Assembly: GCF_014647375.1 (NCBI RefSeq)
Contig: NZ_BMPB01000013.1
Coordinates: 62,001 to 126,000 of the forward strand
Direction of reading: 5' to 3'
Source: Parabacteroides faecis
Lineage (GTDB): Bacteria; Bacteroidota; Bacteroidia; Bacteroidales; Tannerellaceae
DNA: 64,000 bases
In this document: positions 19,451 to 27,534 of the stretch, piece after piece
Position numbering within the stretch: position 1 is the stretch's first letter
How the letters are laid out: each line of letters opens with the position of its first letter
Notes under the pieces: generated by a model
Told to the model about the DNA's origin: nothing
The model's input: the letters and a program-made list of their open reading frames with translations, nothing else
Database searches by the model: none
Made by a program: the position numbers and the translations under genes

Positions 19451-21052
19451 TTATCTTTTGATCGTCAACTCCCAAAGGGGTAAGCTTTGAGAAGCGTTAG
19501 GTGGCCGTATCCTCAGCACATGGGTTACCGTGGGGGCTACCTCTGTGGCTTTTACTTCGCGGTAGATGTGTTCCGGCTTGATGCCGTTACCGATAAATAC
19601 AAGCGGAGTAATGACTGCGTTGTTACGAATTATTTTAACTTTTTCTTTCGGATTGTCGTTGTTGATGATCCAGCTCGGTTGTAATTCGATGATCAGGTCA
19701 CCACGTTTCAGGTGATGAGTACCCTGACGGAATTTAACCGTTCCTTCGTTCCATTCACCGGTTCGAAGGGCATGCTCGGTTGTTACATGCTGAACTCCGC
19801 TGAATTCCATCAGGAACTCGGCACACTTATCCTGAATCTCTGTCAGGCTGAGTTTGGCATCTTCAATAGCCTTGCGGTTCAGATAAATCTGGTTATTATA
19901 GAAACCTTTTACCCAATTGCTCTGTTGGCCGTAGATAGCCATCAAATACATGTTGAGCAGCGCTACGCAACGTTTCGGATGAAATTCGCCGCCGTTTATC
20001 TGTAGCCCGTCCGCATATTCCTCTTCACTGGTGTAATAACCGGAACCGGTAAATACGACCAATGTATTGGCTAGACCGACTTTCTTGTCGATAGCATCCA
20101 GCAACTGTTCCAGGTCTTTATCCAGTTGATAGTAGGTATCCTGGATTTCACGGGTATAATCCTTGCTTAGTATCCCTTTGTAATTACCGGCATAGTACGT
20201 AACAGCCAGCATATCCGGACAGCTTCGTGTGCCGAAAGCCCCATATTCCAGGAACTGTAATGCCAGGCGGTTGATCTCCTTATTAATGAAAGGAGTTGTT
20301 TTCAACTTTGGAAAACAATCGTTCGTCTTCTCATTAAAGGTATATTTGAATGGGATTTCATCCAGCACATACGGAAAAGCATTATACTTGTCCAGTGGGA
20401 GGGAAGGTGTCCATACCATCTGGTCCAGGCGGGCAGACAAAGATTCTACCCCATTGTTATAACGATCTACGTACCAGGGGATTCCTTTGTAATAGGTAGT
20501 CGTAGCCCATTTCCCGTTTATGTCATCCATCCAGAATGCCCCGTTGGCAGCATGTCCTGCGGAAAGGATGGCGCTTTCAGGATCGGGAGCGATCGCAAAA
20601 ACGTCGCTTCTTCCTTTGGATGCGATTTTCAGCTCATCTCCGATCGTAGAGCTGAACATCTTTTTGGGAGAATAGTTCTCACGTGTATAATTCCCCAGAT
20701 AGTCTTTATCGTAAAGGACTGAAGTTTCTTTATCGTTGTCGAAATCGTAGATTTTATTTCCGGTAACTCCGTGAAAACAAGGATTACTTCCGGTAAATAA
20801 GGTGGCGAAAGCGCTTGCCTGGTCGACATCCGTGAATTCAAATTTGATATTGTTATATACCAAACCCTCATTCATCAACCGTTTGAAACCGCGTTCACCG
20901 AATGTATTGTAGAAATATTCGATATAATCGCCTCTTAACTGGTCTACGGTAATACAAACCACAAGTTTGGGGGTACGTTGTTGTGCCTCCAGGTTGGTAA
21001 CTACCAGGATTGCGATAAGTGACGTTATTATTTTTCTCATTCGATTCTCCAT
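19451..21052 (-). CDS. PafA-like alkaline phosphatase family protein, catalytically degenerate
   Basis: A 533-residue exported protein with the alkaline-phosphatase-superfamily fold of PafA-type phosphomonoesterases. Asp37 in VCITVDQLRGDYI matches the first metal ligand and Asn99 in GVTGNK matches PafA Asn100. By eye alignment the nucleophile Thr79 is Gln78, the AxxDH metal pair (TADHG) is TGSGY, the DxxGH region is YYAGNYKG, and the Lys/Arg phosphate contacts are gone, so phosphatase activity is very unlikely. The start could be ATG 21052 or ATG 21040; the second is preceded by ggagaa and begins the signal peptide MRKIITSLIAIL. It starts 4 bases after the DUF4105 gene, implying co-translation and a shared role. 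Confidence 0.85.
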   Translation of the reverse strand: MENRMRKIITSLIAILVVTNLEAQQRTPKLVVCITVDQLRGDYIEYFYNTFGERGFKRLMNEGLVYNNIKFEFTDVDQASAFATLFTGSNPCFHGVTGNKIYDFDNDKETSVLYDKDYLGNYTRENYSPKKMFSSTIGDELKIASKGRSDVFAIAPDPESAILSAGHAANGAFWMDDINGKWATTTYYKGIPWYVDRYNNGVESLSARLDQMVWTPSLPLDKYNAFPYVLDEIPFKYTFNEKTNDCFPKLKTTPFINKEINRLALQFLEYGAFGTRSCPDMLAVTYYAGNYKGILSKDYTREIQDTYYQLDKDLEQLLDAIDKKVGLANTLVVFTGSGYYTSEEEYADGLQINGGEFHPKRCVALLNMYLMAIYGQQSNWVKGFYNNQIYLNRKAIEDAKLSLTEIQDKCAEFLMEFSGVQHVTTEHALRTGEWNEGTVKFRQGTHHLKRGDLIIELQPSWIINNDNPKEKVKIIRNNAVITPLVFIGNGIKPEHIYREVKATEVAPTVTHVLRIRPPNASQSLPLWELTIKR

Positions 21053-21056
21053 CTGT

Positions 21057-22238
21057 TCAAATATGTGCCCGCCATCTGTATATACCGTATCCGGAACGTA
21101 GCCAAAGCGTGGCTACAAGCGGGATAAATGCTATATTTAAGTGTTGTGGGATGAAGTACCAACCCGCCAACAGCAGCGTAAGCGCCGCAAAGTTAATAAA
21201 ATGATAATAATATGCAGCCTTTCTGAACTTTTTTACTGCAAACAAAATAACAGCTACCAGGTCGAAAGGTTGTAACCACGCAATCGACCAGTTTGGCCAG
21301 ATGCATGGATGCGTCGATATGAAACAGAGGAAAAATAATACCGTACCGGCCACTCCTGCAAGGAAAAAGAGGATGCAGTCCACCAGACGGAAATAGGTTT
21401 TTCTCTTCCATTCGACAAATGTGATCGACAGTACCAGCAGGAAAATAATCATGCTGCATAACATAGGGGTGAACCATTCTTTCGTACCGTTGGTGTCGTC
21501 GATCACTTCTTCCGAAAGTCGGTTTGTCTGTTTGATCAGTTTTCTTTCGCTTCCGTCCGGATTGACAATGGTTGCTTTTTCGAATTCTTCTTTCAGGTAA
21601 ACCGGTAGGAACATCATTTCATGCGGCGTGGCGATCCGGTCGGTCGGACTACCCAATGCCAGGTCGCATCCGAATGTCAGCCATGAGTTATTTCGCGTAC
21701 AATAATTAATAAGGTCGCGGAATGTTTGTGGCTTAGGAGGATCGTTATATTTAACTTTCCCGCTTACCTGTTCTTCCACGATAGCGACCGGCCGGGTGGC
21801 ACAATTGTCGAAAAAGAAATTGTACCTGTAAACCGCATTCTCCGGTTGTGCATTGGTGATCAGTGCATTCCATATCTTATTGATTTCTTCGGGGGTGAGG
21901 TTTAGTACCTGCTCGGTCACTTCGCTTCCCCGCATCTGATATTCTATTATATAATGTGAGAAATTGTACGCAGCCAGTTTATAATCCGTTTCCCCTTTCG
22001 TGAAGCGATAAATGAAGTTGGGTTTTGAAAAGTCGAAAATACCATAGTTGAATACGACATCGAGCTTATGCAAAGTATCTATTACCCGTATGGCTGTATG
22101 TCCGTACAGGGTGTAGACTTCATCATCGGATGGAGCTGCCGTCAATATGCTGATCTGCGCTTCGTCGCTTAATCTGTTTTGCGCCTTTGCCGGGATCAGG
22201 CAAAGGAGCAGAAAAAGCAGAAGCAAGTTCTTTTTCAT
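21057..22238 (-). CDS. DUF4105 protein, Lnb-type lipoprotein N-acyltransferase candidate
   Basis: A 393-residue protein with a signal peptide (cut near AKA-QN), a periplasmic DUF4105 domain (about 25-250) and four to five C-terminal membrane segments. The NlpC/P60-like catalytic pair is visible as His47 in YTLYGHTAIRV and Cys146 in FFFDNCATRP. From memory, this family has been reported as Lnb, which adds the third acyl chain to lipoproteins in Bacteroides, species that lack Lnt. That assignment to this particular paralog is inference, since Bacteroidales carry several DUF4105 genes. The degenerate phosphatase gene follows 4 bases downstream. Confidence 0.8.
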   Translation of the reverse strand: MKKNLLLLFLLLCLIPAKAQNRLSDEAQISILTAAPSDDEVYTLYGHTAIRVIDTLHKLDVVFNYGIFDFSKPNFIYRFTKGETDYKLAAYNFSHYIIEYQMRGSEVTEQVLNLTPEEINKIWNALITNAQPENAVYRYNFFFDNCATRPVAIVEEQVSGKVKYNDPPKPQTFRDLINYCTRNNSWLTFGCDLALGSPTDRIATPHEMMFLPVYLKEEFEKATIVNPDGSERKLIKQTNRLSEEVIDDTNGTKEWFTPMLCSMIIFLLVLSITFVEWKRKTYFRLVDCILFFLAGVAGTVLFFLCFISTHPCIWPNWSIAWLQPFDLVAVILFAVKKFRKAAYYYHFINFAALTLLLAGWYFIPQHLNIAFIPLVATLWLRSGYGIYRWRAHI

Positions 22239-22268
22239 ACGATAAATTTTTATCGCACAAAGGTAAAG

Positions 22269-22508
22269 CTATTTTTTAAATAGAGAAACGATCCATAATA
22301 AAACGATGGCACCGATAGTCGACATGACCAGGCTTCCGATGACTCCGTTCACGCTCAATCCCAGCAGCCCGAATATCCATCCGCCCAATACACCGCCGAT
22401 GATACCTACTATCAGGTTTACAATCAACCCGAATCCACTTCCCTTCAATATCTTCCCAGCCAGAAAACCGGCAAGGATACCAATAATAATCGAACCTATA
22501 ATTCCCAT
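22269..22508 (-). CDS. GlsB/YeaQ/YmgE-like small membrane protein
   Basis: A 79-residue protein made of three hydrophobic, glycine-rich membrane segments (GIIGSIIIGILAGFLAGKIL, GLIVNLIVGIIGGVLGGWI and GSLVMSTIGAIVLLWIVSLF). This is the transglycosylase-associated/GlsB family, often stress-induced but without a known biochemical role. It ends 30 bases before the DUF4105 gene start and could be co-transcribed with it. No clear TAnnTTTG element was found upstream. Confidence 0.85.
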   Translation of the reverse strand: MGIIGSIIIGILAGFLAGKILKGSGFGLIVNLIVGIIGGVLGGWIFGLLGLSVNGVIGSLVMSTIGAIVLLWIVSLFKK

Positions 22509-23473
22509 AATAACCTAATTTAGTGTTGTTATTAATAAACAAGGGATCGAGGGCTTATGTTTAAACAAATGAATCGGTTGAGAGTAAATCTGTTCTTCTT
22601 TTTGTCAAAATGATATTTCATCTGTTTCATTACTTGAATATATGAGTCCGGGGACGAGTAAAGGCTTTTTTAGACGATTCTCCGATGGTTTTATTATGTC
22701 TTTTTGTTGATAAAAAAGGGACTGGTCGATGAATATAGCAGTGATGTATATATTGTTGTGACTTTATGTTCTGGTATATCGGTTTCCGGATGATTCGTGA
22801 AAGATGATTTTGTGCCATGTCTAAGAGTGGTCTGTGGTAAAAATATGCCTGAAAGCATAAAATCCAGAACAAAAAAACATACCAACTTCTCGATATTAAA
22901 GGTTCTTTAACACGTTTTTCTGTTAAAACGAACCCCCTTCTCATTTAAAATGAAAAAAAACTCGTTTAAAACGAGATGGGTTTTTTGTTTAATCCAAATT
23001 TAGTTAGGTAAAAAAGCGGGAATAAGAGAGATGAATGTTAATTAATGTGTATATGTATTCGCTAAAACAGTTATTCCGGATAATGTGTATGTAAGTATAT
23101 TTGTGTACTGTGAATCTGTTTGATATTAAAATATGGTTATAAATATCTTTTTGCTAATTTGTATGAAAGAATATATCAGAATCTGATTTTGGGTAAACTC
23201 TTCTATTGGACCGGGGCCTATGGATCTGACTATAGGTAGCGGGTTTGATTCATTTACTGCATATGATGCAAATTCATTGATAGTCATTGTTATAAAGAAA
23301 ATTAAGAAAAAACACTCTGTTTATTTCAAACCATTGAATCCGGTGATTATGTTGGTAAAGCAAAAGAAATAGGAGCATCTGAAAGTTTTTTTGCTGATTA
23401 TTTTACAGGTTGTACCTTAGTTATGCCTGTTATTTCACCAATTTTGCTTTTCTTTGCGGAAAATTTCAGTCAC
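22509..23473. other. 965-base spacer without a convincing gene
   Basis: AT-rich sequence with no credible CDS. A 104-codon minus-strand frame at 22630-22944 has no family features and no plausible start context. The stretch holds the phased palindrome array at 22923-22975. From 23306 to 23473 the coaX frame stays open upstream of its start and reads protein-like (SGDYVGKAKEIGASESFFAD), while a second frame from an ATG at 23220 gives about 50 codons. These could be remnants of a decayed gene, but no family was recognised. Confidence 0.5.
22923..22975. promoter_or_regulatory. Array of three phased TTAAAAyGA palindromic sites
   Basis: TTAAAACGA, TTAAAATGA and TTAAAACGA start at 22923, 22945 and 22966, spacings of 22 and 21 bases. 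The second and third are full palindromes: tcatttaaaatga (22941-22953) and ctcgtttaaaacgag (22961-22975). The last is followed by T6 on the plus strand and, on the minus strand, by T8, so a bidirectional terminator is the alternative reading for that copy. Confidence 0.5.
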
Positions 23474-24202
23474 GTGAATTTAATTATAGAACAAGGAAAC
23501 ACCTCTTCAAAAGTTGCGGTATACAACGGACGGCATATGGAAGCCTCTTTTGTATACAAGAAATTCGATGTTGATGAATTGGAGTCTCTCTTTGGGAAAT
23601 ACGATTTTAAACATGGAATATTGTCGACAGTGATAGGCAAGAACGAAGAGCTGAACGATTACCTTCGGGGGAAACTTCAGCGTTTCATCTTTTTGGATGA
23701 GACTATCCGATTGCCTATTTCGGTTCAATATGAAACGCCTGAAACTTTGGGAAAAGACCGGCTGGCTGCGGCAGTTGGGGCTAATTACCTGGAACCGGGA
23801 AAAGACCTGCTGGTCATCGACGCTGGCACAGCAATCACTTACGAACTGATCGAAGCTTCAGGCATTTATCTGGGGGGAAATATTTCTCCGGGTATGACTA
23901 CGCGTTTCAAAGCTTTGAATTTTTATACAAAAAAACTACCTTTGGTGACGGAACAGGAGGAGATCCCTTTATTGGGAACAAATACTGAGAGTGCTATTCA
24001 AGCAGGAGTAGTAAATGGAATAGTCTACGAGATGGATGGGTACATCGAGATGTTACGGATAAAATATCCTAATCTTTTGGTTTTTTTAACAGGCGGTCAT
24101 TCGTTTTATTTTGAAAGACGGCTAAAAAACTCCATCTTTGCAGACATTAATTTAGTGTTGACAGGATTAAATAGAATCTTAGAGTATAATGTTGAAGATT
24201 AA
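23474..24202 (+). CDS. coaX: Type III pantothenate kinase
   Basis: A 242-residue enzyme that phosphorylates pantothenate in the first step of coenzyme A synthesis. The start is set at GTG 23474 because it yields the family's usual N-terminus and length (M-NLIIEQGNTSSKVAVYNG). An ATG at 23423 would add 17 hydrophobic residues with no counterpart. Motifs LVIDAGTAITYELI and GGNISPGMTTRFKAL are present. The first phosphate-binding motif, normally DxGNT, has Glu6 in place of Asp. The stop overlaps the next gene by 14 bases. Confidence 0.9.
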   Translation: MNLIIEQGNTSSKVAVYNGRHMEASFVYKKFDVDELESLFGKYDFKHGILSTVIGKNEELNDYLRGKLQRFIFLDETIRLPISVQYETPETLGKDRLAAAVGANYLEPGKDLLVIDAGTAITYELIEASGIYLGGNISPGMTTRFKALNFYTKKLPLVTEQEEIPLLGTNTESAIQAGVVNGIVYEMDGYIEMLRIKYPNLLVFLTGGHSFYFERRLKNSIFADINLVLTGLNRILEYNVED

Positions 24203-25469
24203 TAAGCTACTAATAGCAAGCATTCTTATATTGACACAGTTGTCGCTCGCGGCACAAAATAACACTAACTCGCCATATACCCGCTTCGGTTACGGTGAAT
24301 TGGCTGATCGCTCGTTTGGAGCAGGACGGGCAATGGGTGGTGTAGGTTTCGGATTGAGATCATCGAAACAGATAAACCCGATGAACCCTGCTTCTTACAG
24401 TTGTATGGATTCATTGACATTTCTTTTTGATTTCGGAGCATCCGGACAATTGTCATGGTTTGACGATGGAATCAATAAGCAACACAATATTAATGGAAAC
24501 GTTGAATATATCGCATTGCAGTTTCCTCTGCATGAACGTATTGCCATGAGTGTCGGTATTTTACCCTATTCTTATGTCGGATATAGTTTTGGTGCTGTAC
24601 GAACGAATAGCGACGGTTCCAATTATGTGGAATCATTTAATGGTTCCGGCGGATTAAACGATTTGTATGCTGGTTTGTCTATAGATATATGGAAGAAGCG
24701 TCTTTCAGTCGGAGCAAATGTCGGATACCTCTTTGGTAATATCAAGCATGAACAGGCAAATGCATTTGTAAACAGTTCAGGATATAATACTGTCCGGAAT
24801 CAGAATCTGGAAGTGCGGGATATAAAACTGGATTTTGGTATTCAGTATACTCACCCTATCAGTAAAAGGGAAGAGATTACATTGGGTTTAGTTTTTTCTC
24901 CGAAAAATCATCTGAACTCGACGTATATCAATACAACGTATAATGTGAATAGTTCCGGTTCAGCCGAAGTTGTAGCTTCCGATACGACGAAGAGTCTGGC
25001 TTTCGATATACCGAATTCGATTGGTTTTGGTGCATCGTATGTGAAAAAGGATAAACTGACATTAGCTGCGGACGTACTGTACGAAACATGGGATAAGGCT
25101 TCTTATTCAGGTTCAAAAGATAGTTTTAAAGACCGTGTCCGGGTAGCTGCCGGTGGTGAGATCATTCCGAACTATCAGAATCGTAATTTTTTCAGCCGTG
25201 TAAGATACCGTGCCGGTGCTCATTACAGCAATTCTTATTTGATGATAAATAATACAGAAGATGCTGCCTATAAGGGTAACGGATATAATGAATATGGTGT
25301 GAGTGTTGGTTTTGGATTGCCTTTGATTGATAACCGTTCGTTATTAAATATATCTTTTGAATACAATAAGATTAAACCTGGTGGGAAAAACATGATCGAT
25401 GAACAGTATTTCCGTTTTACTATTAATTATACATTTAATGAAATGTGGTTCTGGAAGAAGAAAATTTAA
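24189..25469 (+). CDS. OmpP1/FadL-like outer membrane protein
   Basis: A 426-residue protein with a signal peptide (cut near SLAAQ-N) and alternating beta-strand pattern throughout, ending in an aromatic strand (YTFNEMWFWKKKI). The start NTNSPYTRFGYGELADRSFGAGRAMGGVG is shared by a Bacteroidetes family placed next to coaX. It is probably a beta-barrel; the cargo is unknown. The 14-base overlap with coaX implies coupled translation. Confidence 0.82.
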   Translation: MLKINKLLIASILILTQLSLAAQNNTNSPYTRFGYGELADRSFGAGRAMGGVGFGLRSSKQINPMNPASYSCMDSLTFLFDFGASGQLSWFDDGINKQHNINGNVEYIALQFPLHERIAMSVGILPYSYVGYSFGAVRTNSDGSNYVESFNGSGGLNDLYAGLSIDIWKKRLSVGANVGYLFGNIKHEQANAFVNSSGYNTVRNQNLEVRDIKLDFGIQYTHPISKREEITLGLVFSPKNHLNSTYINTTYNVNSSGSAEVVASDTTKSLAFDIPNSIGFGASYVKKDKLTLAADVLYETWDKASYSGSKDSFKDRVRVAAGGEIIPNYQNRNFFSRVRYRAGAHYSNSYLMINNTEDAAYKGNGYNEYGVSVGFGLPLIDNRSLLNISFEYNKIKPGGKNMIDEQYFRFTINYTFNEMWFWKKKI

Positions 25470-25494
25470 ATTGCTAACTTAAATTAAAACAGAT

Positions 25495-26859
25495 ATGAAA
25501 ATAAAGGTATTATTAATTGCCGCTGCATGTTCCATGGGAGCATTTGGCGCGTATGCACAGAAAGGAGTAGATAATGGCACACAGTTCGGATCTGGTGAAG
25601 ACAGTATTCGTTGTGTAACCAATATCAGCTTATTCGTCCCTTATGCAAAGGCTGGAAACTTCAAGGATGCATACGATTTTTGGAAAATTGTTTATGATGA
25701 ATGTCCTGCGGCAACAAAGGATATTTATCTGCATGGTGTAAAGATCATGGCATGGAAGATTGCCAATGAGAAAGATCCGGCTAAAAAAGCTGCATTGATC
25801 GATGATCTGATGGCTGTATATGACAAGCGTGTGAAATACTTCGGTGATGACAAACGTTACGGTAAAGACTGGATCGTTTCCCGTAAAGCGCAGGATTATA
25901 TCCAGCAGATGGGCGAAAAGGCCGATTATAATAAACTGTATAACTGGTTAGGTGAGATCATCAACGAATATGGCGACAATACCGAAGCATTAGGTGTTTC
26001 TTTGTATATGTTTGCTTCTTATCAGAAGATGGCTGATGATCCTAATCATAAAGGACAGTATGTAGAAGATTATCTGAAAGCTTCTAAAATCCTGGATACC
26101 CAGTTACAGGCTGCACAGGCTGCTAACAATGAAAAAGAAGTTAACAACCTGACTACTTTTAAAACAAGTGTGAACGGTGCGTTTGCAAACAGTGGTGCTG
26201 CCGATTGCGAAACATTGCAGAACTTATATGCTCCTAAAGTAGAAGAAAGCAAAAGTGATTTAGCTGCTTTGAAAGAGATCGTAACTTTGCTGAGACGTGT
26301 ACGTTGTCAGGAAATTGATGCATTCTTTGCTGCTGCAGGTTATGCTTATCAGTTGGAACCTAGTGCAGATGCTGCTATCGGTATTGCTAAACAGGCTGTA
26401 AAGAATAAAGATTATGATAAGGCTATCAAATATTTTGAAGAAGCTGCCAATATGGAGACAGACCCTTCTTCAAAAGCTGAAGATTACTATATGATGGCTT
26501 TATTGTCTTTCGACCAGAAGGGCTATTCCAAAGCAAGAGAATACGCAAAGAAAGCTATATCTATTAACGGAAGCTATGGTGCTCCTTATATCCTGATCGG
26601 ACAGATGTATGCTGCAACAGTTAAGAACGTGTTCCCGAATGACGGTGTTTTGGCAAGAGCTGCTTATAATGTAGCTATCGACCAGTGGGAAAAAGCAAAA
26701 CAGGTTGATGAAAGCTCTATAGAAGAAGCAAATAAACTGATCGGTACTTACCGTGCTCATTTACCTTCAACAGAGGAAGTATTTATGCATCCGGATTTGG
26801 AAAAAGGTAAAGCATTTACTGTAGGTGGTTGGATCGGCGAGACAACAAGAATCAGATAA
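25495..26859 (+). CDS. Exported tetratricopeptide-repeat protein
   Basis: A 454-residue protein with a signal peptide (cut near AYA-QK), a conserved N-terminal domain with CVTNISLFVPYAKAGNFKDAYDFWK, and C-terminal TPR units such as AVKNKDYDKAIKYFEEAANM and QKGYSKAREYAKKAISING. This family always lies between the OMP gene and lptC in Bacteroidales and is of unknown function; a scaffold role in outer membrane assembly is an inference from context. It is 25 bases after the OMP gene, and the lptC ATG follows 2 bases after its stop. Confidence 0.85.
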   Translation: MKIKVLLIAAACSMGAFGAYAQKGVDNGTQFGSGEDSIRCVTNISLFVPYAKAGNFKDAYDFWKIVYDECPAATKDIYLHGVKIMAWKIANEKDPAKKAALIDDLMAVYDKRVKYFGDDKRYGKDWIVSRKAQDYIQQMGEKADYNKLYNWLGEIINEYGDNTEALGVSLYMFASYQKMADDPNHKGQYVEDYLKASKILDTQLQAAQAANNEKEVNNLTTFKTSVNGAFANSGAADCETLQNLYAPKVEESKSDLAALKEIVTLLRRVRCQEIDAFFAAAGYAYQLEPSADAAIGIAKQAVKNKDYDKAIKYFEEAANMETDPSSKAEDYYMMALLSFDQKGYSKAREYAKKAISINGSYGAPYILIGQMYAATVKNVFPNDGVLARAAYNVAIDQWEKAKQVDESSIEEANKLIGTYRAHLPSTEEVFMHPDLEKGKAFTVGGWIGETTRIR

Positions 26860-26861
26860 TT

Positions 26862-27527
26862 ATGACGGAAACGCGTTTTCTTGGTAAAACGAACAAATAT
26901 GGCATAACAACTATCTTCGTGGTAGTTGTTATGCTTCTTTTATTTATGGCTTCTTGTGGCAAGGAGAATAAAGAGGTGGTCGAGGTTGAATTCGACCCGG
27001 AAAATACCTATACTATGAGAACGACCGACGTTGTCAGCTTGGTTTCGGACTCCGGTATCACGCGTTACCGAATGAATGCGAAAGAATGGCTGGTATTTGG
27101 TAAGGCCAAAGAACCTTATCATTATTTACCCCAGGGGGTTTATGTAGAAAAATTTGACTCTCTGTTTAATGTGGAGGCAAGTGTAAAAGCGGATACGGCT
27201 TATTATTGGGATAAAAAGACATTGTATAAACTGATAGGACATGTGAGTGTCTTGAGTCTGGAAGGTAAAAGGTTGGATACATCCATTTTGTTTATCGACC
27301 AGAAGGAGGATAAGATTCATACAGATGAGTATTTTGAATTGCAGGAAGGAGATAAGATCATTACAGGTATTGGTTTTGAGTCTAATCAAAATATGACGAA
27401 GTACACGATCTTTGATTCTCAGGGTACTTTCCCTGTAAGCGAAACACCTCGTGATACATCGAATGTAAATACAACTACAGTTGACTCGACGGCTGTAGAG
27501 GTGGCAAAGGTAGATTCAATAAAATAA
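26862..27527 (+). CDS. lptC: LPS export ABC transporter periplasmic protein LptC
   Basis: A 221-residue protein anchored by an N-terminal membrane segment or lipobox (LLLFMASCGKEN at about residues 26-37), followed by the LptC/OstA-like beta-jellyroll repeats (MRTTDVVSLVSDSGITRYRM, GVYVEKFDSLFNVEASVKAD). It bridges LptFGB in the inner membrane to LptA in LPS export. The start at ATG 26862 is preferred over the in-frame TTG at 26829, which lies inside the preceding gene. The C-terminal tail is low-complexity Thr/Val/Asp. Confidence 0.88.
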   Translation: MTETRFLGKTNKYGITTIFVVVVMLLLFMASCGKENKEVVEVEFDPENTYTMRTTDVVSLVSDSGITRYRMNAKEWLVFGKAKEPYHYLPQGVYVEKFDSLFNVEASVKADTAYYWDKKTLYKLIGHVSVLSLEGKRLDTSILFIDQKEDKIHTDEYFELQEGDKIITGIGFESNQNMTKYTIFDSQGTFPVSETPRDTSNVNTTTVDSTAVEVAKVDSIK

Positions 27528-27534
27528 AGTTGAT

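Noticed and set aside
22630-22944. 104-codon minus-strand frame in the large spacer
   Set aside because: Unusual composition (many His, Arg, Tyr), no signal or domain, no promoter at a sensible distance, and it overlaps the palindrome array.
23423-23473. ATG start extending CoaX by 17 residues
   Set aside because: Family members begin at the phosphate-binding motif; GTG 23474 gives the expected N-terminus and length.
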